Positions 44,504 to 50,239 of a stretch of DNA of 50,239 nt are shown here, piece after piece; the first letter of the stretch is position 1; every line of letters starts with the position of its first letter. A model generated the notes under the pieces. The model was not told the DNA's origin. It did not search any database and saw only the letters and a list, made by a program, of their open reading frames with translations. The position numbers and the translations under genes are program-made. Location of the stretch: contig CAJXDY010000014.1 of the NCBI GenBank assembly GCA_913052135.1, forward strand, positions 1-50,239, in the 5' to 3' direction. Source of the stretch: UBA8106 sp913052135 (GTDB lineage: Bacteria > Acidobacteriota > Vicinamibacteria > Vicinamibacterales > UBA823).

Positions 44504-45853
44504 TCAAGCTTCCACAATGCCAAGCGGAGCATAGCGCCTCCACTGGCCTCTCGTGAAATCCGGAAACTGCATCGGCTTACTGCCCTCACCGACTGAACGC
44601 TCAGACAATTCTGAGACGGCACTGAGAGCCGCGGCATCGTATACATTCATGTCAGTAGGTAATCCTTCACGTAGACACTTGATTAATCGATAATCTTCCA
44701 GAAAATCCATGCCGCCATGTCCAGCTCCCCGCGAACGACCACCAATGGCGGCCCAGAGTGGATGATCGAATTCTTCAAGATACCGATCAGCAGTATCCCA
44801 TTGGTGCTGTGCACTGCGTCCTTCAAGGTAAACACGATTCGGATACCCCTGAAAAATGCCTTTCGTACCCTGGACGAGATTAATCCGGCTGTACGGCCGA
44901 GGCAGATTAGTGTCATGGCTAAGGAAGATCGTCCGTCCATTGACAGTGTGAATAAGGCTAGTATTCACATCGCCGAGCGCATATTGCTCCTGGCGTTCGA
45001 CCGCATCGGCTGGAAAATGGTCAGCGGCGTAGAGTTGCAAGCCCCGCGAGTTACTACTCATTGACACAAGATAATCAAACTGATCTCCGCGATTAATATT
45101 CATACAGTTAGCAATTGGGCCAAGGCCGTGCGTAGGATAGAGGTTGCCATTTCGCGTGATCGAATGCGCACGCCGCCAAAGACCTTCATTGGCACGTTCG
45201 AACTTTACTGCTCGTAAGTCATGCAGGTAACCACACTCACCATGTAACAACTCACCAAAGAGCCCCTGGCGCGCCATGTTAAACACCATCATTTCCATGC
45301 GACCGTAATTGACGTTTTCCATCATCACACAGTGTTTTTTTGTACGCTCAGCAGTTTCGACCAATTGCCAGCATTCCTCAATAGTCACAGCAGCTGGCAC
45401 CTCGGTGGCAGCGTGTTTATCGCTGGTCATGGCAGCGACGCAAACGGGTACATGCCACCGCCAAGGCGTAGCCGTAAACACAAGGTCAAGTTCTTCTTCC
45501 TGACACATCCGCTCGAAATCAAACTCTCCTCGAAAGTACCCCCGCGGTCTTGGCTGGCCTGCCGCTTCAACCCAGTCCTGCACTCTGGTTACCTTGTCTT
45601 CAACGATGTCGCATATTGCTGCGAGTCGAACGCCTTCAATCCGAAGAAGATTCCGACAATGCGAAGAACCCTGAAGGCCCACCCCAACAAAACCAATCCT
45701 CACAACATCGATCGGAGGCACGGCCAACAACTCATCCGGAGCCGACTCAAGGTGTGATCGCTGAGATGCGGTCACGCGGGGCTCGGCGAGCGAAGTGCCA
45801 AGACTCAGTGCTCCAAGTCCCATAAACGTGCGACGATCGAACCATGTCACCAT
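44504..45853 (-). CDS. GH109-like alpha-N-acetylgalactosaminidase (Gfo/Idh/MocA fold), Tat signal
   Basis: This 449-residue protein starts with a short Tat-type signal (DRRTFMGLGALSLG). The Rossmann domain has GFVGVGLQGSSH (54-65) for NAD. Where dehydrogenases of the Gfo/Idh family have EKP, it has EVPAAVTIEECW, and the rest matches family GH109: MENVNYGR, HGLGPIANCMNINRG, LSHDTNLPRPYS, HPLWAAIGG, GHGGMDF and NVYDAA. GH109 enzymes remove terminal alpha-N-acetylgalactosamine by an NAD-dependent redox mechanism, acting outside the cytoplasm. AAAGGAG precedes the ATG. Next to a sulfatase, the substrate may be a sulfated amino-sugar glycan; this link is inference. Confidence 0.85.
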   Translation of the reverse strand: MVTWFDRRTFMGLGALSLGTSLAEPRVTASQRSHLESAPDELLAVPPIDVVRIGFVGVGLQGSSHCRNLLRIEGVRLAAICDIVEDKVTRVQDWVEAAGQPRPRGYFRGEFDFERMCQEEELDLVFTATPWRWHVPVCVAAMTSDKHAATEVPAAVTIEECWQLVETAERTKKHCVMMENVNYGRMEMMVFNMARQGLFGELLHGECGYLHDLRAVKFERANEGLWRRAHSITRNGNLYPTHGLGPIANCMNINRGDQFDYLVSMSSNSRGLQLYAADHFPADAVERQEQYALGDVNTSLIHTVNGRTIFLSHDTNLPRPYSRINLVQGTKGIFQGYPNRVYLEGRSAQHQWDTADRYLEEFDHPLWAAIGGRSRGAGHGGMDFLEDYRLIKCLREGLPTDMNVYDAAALSAVSELSERSVGEGSKPMQFPDFTRGQWRRYAPLGIVEA

Positions 45854-46039
45854 ATTGGCTCCTTTGTCACATTAGCCGAAAGCATACGGCCCGACCTCAT
45901 GGCCACGCCAAAACAATAATAGTCAAATCTACCAGTCGAACAATCCCAATCTCTAGAGTGAAAATTCGTACAACTGGATTGAGATGAAACATGTAGAATA
46001 AATCCCCCGTTACGCCTAATTGGATGGAATCGCATTTGA

Positions 46040-46396
46040 GACACACCGTACAACAATCTTGGCTTACGGTCATATATTGTTCGTCTGTCATCCTGGAAGT
46101 ACACCCTTCCAGCATTTCTAGTGCCGTTTGCCTTCACGTTGAGCCCTGAGGGAACTGGGGTGTTACTCCAAGCACCATTTGCACACATCATCCGTACGGT
46201 CGGCACTGCAGTTATTGGCGTCAGTGCACTGGCGATGGGACTTGGTGGTTGGCTGGTACGACCAACTACCATGGTTGAACGGGTTATGGCAGTAGCTGGA
46301 GGTCTGCTACTCTTTTACGCAACGACTGTGACAGATATCATCGGATTGTCCTTGTTTGGAGCAGCTATCACGCTGCATCTTTTTCGAAAAAACTGA
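46040..46396 (+). pseudogene. Remnant of a TRAP transporter fused permease (C-terminal end)
   Basis: After a stop at 46037-46039 the frame is open for 118 codons. Its translation (YTLPAFLVPFAFTLSPEG, then two hydrophobic helices separated by RPTTMVERV, ending GAAITLHLFRKN) looks like the last part of 4TM/12TM fused TRAP permeases: a final DctM-type helix plus the DUF3394-like tail. No ATG starts the frame; GTG at 46121 is the only plausible start and lies inside the conserved part. The 180 bases upstream have stops in all plus frames, so the rest of the gene (normally about 600 to 900 residues) is gone. It could still be translated as a 91-residue membrane peptide. Confidence 0.65.
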
Positions 46397-46405
46397 GACG
46401 TTATC

Positions 46406-47713
46406 ATGCACTTATACCTGAAGATCGCATTTGCTACTGCCTTTGTTCTCATTACTGAGCCGCTCGTCGCGCAAATGTTGGTACCGGCACAACCAGAAAC
46501 AGTAGGCATGTCATCCGAGCGACTCGAACGACTGACAGAGTCATTACAGGATTATGTCCATGACAACCAGCTTGCCGGTGCTGTCGCCCTAGTTGTACGG
46601 CGCGGAAAGATCGCTTATTTGGAGGCTGTCGGTTTTCGAGATAAGGAAACGGATGCGCCAATGTTGACTGATACGATTTTTCGAATCGCATCGCAAACAA
46701 AAGCCCTAGTCAGTGTCGGCGTGATGATACTTCAGGAAGACGGTGACCTCCTCATCACCGATGCCGTTGGAAAATATCTTCCAGAATTCATGCACACAAC
46801 CGTGGCGGAGCCCAACGACCGTGAAAGTTACAGCGTGGTAGCTGCCAATAGACCGATCACCATCCAAGATCTCCTGACTCATACGGCTGGTATCAGTTAC
46901 GGTAGCGGGCCAGCCTCTAAGGAATGGGAAGAAGCCGCAATCACGGGTTGGTACTTCGCGAACCGTAGCGAATCAGTTCGTGAAGTGATGAACAGGCTTG
47001 CCGAACTACCTTTCGATGCTCATCCTGGCGAGCAGTGGATCTACGGCTATAACACTGACATCCTCGGTGTTTTGATCGAGCAAATTAGCGGTCAGACGCT
47101 AGCTGATTTTCTCAACAAGCGTCTATTTCAGCCACTGCAACTTCAAGATAGTCACTTTTTCCTTCCACCAGAAAAGGTCGATCGTCTGGCGACGGTCTAT
47201 TCCTCGACCGCTGACGGGAGTGTTGATCGCGCACCAGGTCCTGGGCATAAAGCAGCCATTCCGAATTATGGGTACAGGTGTGTTGAGTGTGCGAATCAAG
47301 GTTCGTACATAAATGGCCCACGGAAGAGCTTCTCAGGTGGTGCGGGGCTTCTTTCAACGGCTACTGATTACGCCACATTTCTGCAGATGCTACTGAATGG
47401 TGGCGCTCTTCAGGGTAAACAGATCTTGACACGCAAGACTGTCGAATTAATGACTGTCGATCACACTGGAGATATTGCGTACCAGCCAGGTCAAGGTTTC
47501 GGACTTGGGTTCTCGATCATGCAAGACCCTGCTGCAACTGGACTTCCCTCTTCGGTTGGTGAATATGGTTGGGGGGGTGCCTATCATTCGACCTATTGGG
47601 TTGACCCAGCAGAAGAACTGATTGTCGTGTACATGACGCAATTGATTCCAGCGATAGATATTGACGACCACGGCAAGCTACGCACACTTGTCTATCAGTC
47701 AATTATCGACTAA
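46406..47713 (+). CDS. Class C beta-lactamase-like serine hydrolase (esterase/peptidase), secreted
   Basis: This 435-residue protein has a signal peptide (hydrophobic 6-19, cleavage after LVA). The nucleophile motif SQTK (S96, K99) and the Tyr in QWIYGYNTDILG (Tyr213) are the class C/EstB active-site elements. WGGAYHSTYWVDP near the C-terminus takes the place of the KTG-like motif. Such proteins are commonly esterases, D-aminopeptidases or transpeptidase-like enzymes; true cephalosporinase activity is less likely. The gene begins nine bases after the TRAP remnant. The ATP-grasp gene starts seven bases after its stop, so the two are probably co-transcribed. Confidence 0.9.
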   Translation: MHLYLKIAFATAFVLITEPLVAQMLVPAQPETVGMSSERLERLTESLQDYVHDNQLAGAVALVVRRGKIAYLEAVGFRDKETDAPMLTDTIFRIASQTKALVSVGVMILQEDGDLLITDAVGKYLPEFMHTTVAEPNDRESYSVVAANRPITIQDLLTHTAGISYGSGPASKEWEEAAITGWYFANRSESVREVMNRLAELPFDAHPGEQWIYGYNTDILGVLIEQISGQTLADFLNKRLFQPLQLQDSHFFLPPEKVDRLATVYSSTADGSVDRAPGPGHKAAIPNYGYRCVECANQGSYINGPRKSFSGGAGLLSTATDYATFLQMLLNGGALQGKQILTRKTVELMTVDHTGDIAYQPGQGFGLGFSIMQDPAATGLPSSVGEYGWGGAYHSTYWVDPAEELIVVYMTQLIPAIDIDDHGKLRTLVYQSIID

Positions 47714-47720
47714 CACCATT

Positions 47721-48743
47721 ATGAAAAAGTTGCGCATTCTCGCCTTGATGCATGATTACCTGGTTCCACCAACGGACACGTCAGAAAGCGACTTGGCGAC
47801 CGTGGAGTGGAAAACAGAATTTGATGTGATGTCAACACTGATTGACATGGGACACGACGTCTACCAACTCGGAATTAATGATGACCTCGGGAAGATTCAA
47901 GAGGCAATCAACAAACAGCGTCCTCATATCGCATTCAACTTACTTGAAGCTTTTCATGAAATTAGTTCCTTCGATCAGAACCTCGTCGCATACCTTGAAC
48001 TTCTGCGTATGCCATACACTGGCTGCAACCCAAGAGGCTTACTACTCTCTCGAGACAAAGCATTATCCAAAAAACTACTCGCGTACCATAAGATTCCTAT
48101 TCCAGACTTTACTGTGTGTCGGATCGGTCAAACGATCCGCCGTCCAATAAATATCCAATTCCCGCTCATTGTAAAATCACTGACGCAAGACGCTTCCATT
48201 GGGATATCTCAGGCTTCCGTCGTACACGACCACGACAAACTGCGAGAGCGGATCAAATTTATCCACAACCGCATTGGAACAGACGCGATCATTGAACGTT
48301 ACATTGAAGGACGGGAACTATACGTTGGCATTCTTGGGAACAAGCGCTTAACAACTTTTCCAATTTGGGAGTTACAGTTTTCAAAAATGTCTGACTCCAT
48401 GCATCGGATCGCAACTGACCGCGTCAAATGGAATTCCAAATATCAACGAAAGCATGGAATCGATGCGTGCGCCGCCAACAATATCTCTCCTGCCCTTACC
48501 ACGACAATCCAGCAAGTTTGCCGGCGAGTATACCGGACGCTTGACCTAAACGGCTATGCAAGAATCGATCTGCGACTCGATAATGAAAACCGCTTTTATG
48601 TGCTTGAGGCGAACCCAAACCCTCAAATCTCGTGGGGGGAGGATTTTGCTGAATCGGCAGAATTTGGTGGCTTGCCGTACGAAGCATTACTCCAGCGAAT
48701 ACTCAACAATGGGTTCACCTGGAAACCGGACCATAGAGGGTAA
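47721..48743 (+). CDS. ATP-grasp ligase, D-alanine-D-alanine ligase-like
   Basis: This 340-residue cytoplasmic enzyme has the N-terminal Rossmann-like region (RILALMHDYLVPP, HIAFNLLEAFHE). The central ATP-grasp domain has YTGCNPRGLLLSRDKALSK, FPLIVKSLTQDASIGIS with K152, and VLEANPNP, whose Glu and Asn bind magnesium. The overall order is that of D-Ala-D-Ala ligases, but the flexible omega loop and the usual GS.GV glycine loop are altered (DASIGIS), and the family is about 310 residues with a different N-terminus. It may join other amino acids or dipeptides. The ATG at 47721 is chosen because it lies just past the previous stop; a longer frame would overlap that gene. Confidence 0.88.
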   Translation: MKKLRILALMHDYLVPPTDTSESDLATVEWKTEFDVMSTLIDMGHDVYQLGINDDLGKIQEAINKQRPHIAFNLLEAFHEISSFDQNLVAYLELLRMPYTGCNPRGLLLSRDKALSKKLLAYHKIPIPDFTVCRIGQTIRRPINIQFPLIVKSLTQDASIGISQASVVHDHDKLRERIKFIHNRIGTDAIIERYIEGRELYVGILGNKRLTTFPIWELQFSKMSDSMHRIATDRVKWNSKYQRKHGIDACAANNISPALTTTIQQVCRRVYRTLDLNGYARIDLRLDNENRFYVLEANPNPQISWGEDFAESAEFGGLPYEALLQRILNNGFTWKPDHRG

Positions 48744-48782
48744 GAGCTCAGAGCACTCAACGAATCTAGGTGCATCGTCTCG

Positions 48783-49916
48783 CTAAAAAATTCGGCTGAC
48801 GAGCTCTCCAATCACGTAACCAATAGCGGCAACTCCGACTCCAACAACGAACATATCCCGTCCGCTGACCCAGATGCCTCGACCTGTAAAAAGACTTCGT
48901 GCGGCACCTACAGCAAAATGGGCTGACATCGAAGCTATAAAGGAAACCCATGTGGCCGACTCCATTGGTAGTATGAGAAACGGGACAATGGGAATGAATG
49001 CACCAACAGCAGTTGCACTTCCGGTCACCCAACCATCGGCAATCGGAGCCAAGTCTGCCGCTTTAAGGTTTAGTTCTTCACGCACTTTCACCTCAAGTGC
49101 TCTTGCAGGTTCCTTCATAATGAGTCGTGCGATTTCTCTTGCGGTGTTAATAGGTAAACCCTTGGCTTCGTAAATGAGCGCAAGCTCTTCTTGTTCAATA
49201 TCCGGCATCAATTTCAGTTCGTGCCGCTCCATTTCAACTTGGTGTGCGTAAACTTCCGCTTCACTTTTGGCTGCTAAATAGCCACTTGCCCCCATCGAAA
49301 GCGCGTCGGCAATCGCCCCGGCAATACCGGTTATCATCACCACTGTTGGCGAAACACTCGCACCAATTACGCCAGCGACTAAACCAAAATTTGCTGTTAG
49401 ACCATCATTAAAACCGTAGACCACACAACGAAGATAACCACTGACGGCTCCTCCGTGCCATGGTTCACTATCACGCCCGAGCAGGACTGAAAGTTCACGA
49501 GCATGCTCGGCAGTTTCAGCGGCAATTCGAAATGCTTCCTCGTGCAAACGCGCCGGCCCTGCACCGGACGCGAGCTGTAAATATGCATTCACCTCGCGAC
49601 CTTCTTCGGCCAAGACCATCGGCAGTACCGCATTCACACCGAATCGACGCGCAGTCCAAGCTAATCCCCGAGTTCGCCAAGAGGGCGCCCATGCCGGTAA
49701 TACCCGATCGTGTTCTTTAAATAAATCCAGCCATCGGGCGACGTGTCGATCCTCTACTTCGGCAAGACGTGTAAATAATTCACGACGGTTCGAGTCATGC
49801 TCTAGATCACTAAGGGCGCGGTACAAAAAGCCTGCATCTCTTTCGTCAAGGTAAAATTCATCCCAACCTTGATTAGCGTGCGTGTCAGTAGCTGTCATTT
49901 GGCGCATCCACGTCAT
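48783..49916 (-). CDS. Ferritin-like domain fused to VIT1/CCC1 family iron/manganese transporter
   Basis: This 377-residue protein has an N-terminal four-helix ferritin/rubrerythrin-like domain (about 18-148). Candidate diiron ligands are E25, E39, E55 with H58 in EVEDRH, E104/E105 and E137 with H138 in AEHARE. After it comes a CCC1/VIT1 membrane domain starting YGFNDGLTANFGLVAGV (167-183) with about five helices, ending VIGELVSRIF. The fusion resembles membrane-bound ferritin MbfA, which exports iron in Bradyrhizobium and Agrobacterium. It likely removes excess iron or manganese from the cytoplasm. The start overlaps the end of the upstream gene by 32 bases. ATG codons at 49907 and 49898 are other options; none has a Shine-Dalgarno. 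Confidence 0.92.
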   Translation of the reverse strand: MTWMRQMTATDTHANQGWDEFYLDERDAGFLYRALSDLEHDSNRRELFTRLAEVEDRHVARWLDLFKEHDRVLPAWAPSWRTRGLAWTARRFGVNAVLPMVLAEEGREVNAYLQLASGAGPARLHEEAFRIAAETAEHARELSVLLGRDSEPWHGGAVSGYLRCVVYGFNDGLTANFGLVAGVIGASVSPTVVMITGIAGAIADALSMGASGYLAAKSEAEVYAHQVEMERHELKLMPDIEQEELALIYEAKGLPINTAREIARLIMKEPARALEVKVREELNLKAADLAPIADGWVTGSATAVGAFIPIVPFLILPMESATWVSFIASMSAHFAVGAARSLFTGRGIWVSGRDMFVVGVGVAAIGYVIGELVSRIF

Positions 49917-50239
49917 GCAGGGTGTACGTCACCGCTGCTGTCCCTTCAGCTTCAACGGTGACAGTGTGATTACTCACACCGAAATACTCATGCCAAATAC
50001 GAATGTCGTAAGTCCCTCCTGGAATGTTATCAAATACGAACGCTCCATCTAAAGTAGTTACCGCTGAAAGATCAGATGACGCGATGACGAACCCACGCAT
50101 CCAAGTGTGTGTATCACAGACTAATCGAATGACACCTCTAGCTGTGAGTTGTCGAGTGATCGTTAATCCAGGAATCGGAATCGCGACGTTGAAGAGCGAC
50201 CGGTTGTCGTCAGCGTAAGCGTGACTTGTGTGTAACACT
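49885..50239 (-). CDS. Secreted domain protein with carboxypeptidase regulatory-like/cupredoxin-type end, 5' part outside window
   Basis: Only the last 117 or so codons are present; the frame is open to the window edge, so the start lies beyond it. VIRLVCDTHTWMRGFV resembles the copper-site loop of plastocyanin-like domains (C-D-x-H-x-W-M). It is followed by a beta-sandwich with TTLDGAFVFDNIPGGTYDIRIWHE, the signature of carboxypeptidase regulatory-like domains used in sugar or metal binding outside the cell. HAYADDNRSLFNVAIPIPG upstream fits the same family. Function is unknown. It overlaps the iron transporter gene by 32 bases. Confidence 0.7.
   Translation of the reverse strand, partial: VLHTSHAYADDNRSLFNVAIPIPGLTITRQLTARGVIRLVCDTHTWMRGFVIASSDLSAVTTLDGAFVFDNIPGGTYDIRIWHEYFGVSNHTVTVEAEGTAAVTYTLHDVDAPNDSY

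Noticed and set aside
45332..45757. 141-codon open frame on the plus strand
   Set aside because: Antisense to the GH109-like gene with no family pattern.
44504..45853. Sugar dehydrogenase of the Gfo/Idh/MocA family
   Set aside because: The EKP lysine motif is replaced by EVP and the downstream motifs are those of GH109 glycosidases.
45847..46272. 141-codon open frame on the minus strand ahead of the GH109-like gene
   Set aside because: It overlaps the TRAP remnant on the other strand and has no recognisable motif; the remnant explains the sequence better.
1..50239. CRISPR array, tRNA, rRNA, insertion sequence, integrase or defence system
   Set aside because: No regularly spaced repeats, tRNA-like cloverleaf, transposase, integrase or known defence motif was found on either strand by reading.

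Overview
The window is a dense bacterial chromosome segment of about 50 kb with roughly balanced G+C, some 33 genes on both strands and very short spacers. No rRNA, tRNA, CRISPR array, insertion sequence or phage gene was seen. The mix of exported peptidases (S9, M19, M20, gamma-glutamyltransferase, penicillin acylase), quinoprotein, sulfatase, GH172, coproheme decarboxylase, SoxC-type sulfite dehydrogenase and many lipoprotein or Tat signals fits a heterotrophic, didermal, probably marine member of the Acidobacteriota (Vicinamibacteria-like). That assignment is inference from gene content and was not tested by phylogeny.

Layout. 1-822: 3' end of a TPR protein. 766-6341 (minus): a YejABEF-like peptide ABC importer whose second ATPase is cut off after the Walker A region, exactly where it meets the TPR gene. 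6504-10787: class V aminotransferase, LarE, CstA and an uncharacterised 167-residue protein. 10836-13566 (minus): M19 dipeptidase lipoprotein and a Tat-exported class V aminotransferase. 13734-18998 (plus): a compact xylB-xylA-cutC-aminotransferase-SpoU methyltransferase run. 18967-22468 (minus): M20 hydrolase, GH172 protein and M23 peptidase. 22509-24303 (plus): SoxC-like sulfite dehydrogenase with its cytochrome c. 24309-27790 (minus): coproheme decarboxylase, ThDP enzyme and a degenerate class A beta-lactamase-like lipoprotein. 27943-30944: fucose isomerase-like protein, a small unknown and a LacD-type aldolase. 31151-34286 (plus): lytic transglycosylase and an atypical SDR. 34296-38447 (minus): penicillin acylase then gamma-glutamyltransferase, divergent from an S9 peptidase (38622-40754). 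40825-45853 (minus): GH109-like glycosidase, sulfatase and quinoprotein. 46040-46396: remnant of a TRAP fused permease. 46406-48743 (plus): class C beta-lactamase-like hydrolase and an ATP-grasp ligase. 48783-50239 (minus): ferritin-VIT1 fusion and the end of a secreted domain protein.

Taken together the genes describe a scavenger of peptides and polysaccharide fragments. Oligopeptides are imported (Yej-like, CstA) or cut outside the cytoplasm (S9, M19, penicillin acylase, GGT). Xylose enters central metabolism through XylA and XylB, and sulfated amino-sugar glycans may be handled by the sulfatase and GH109 pair. No clear new multi-gene defence or mobile system was found. The points most worth a second look are the double-truncation junction near 780, the decayed TRAP permease, the catalytically atypical enzymes (class A beta-lactamase-like protein and SDR), and the hydrolase/ATP-grasp pair.
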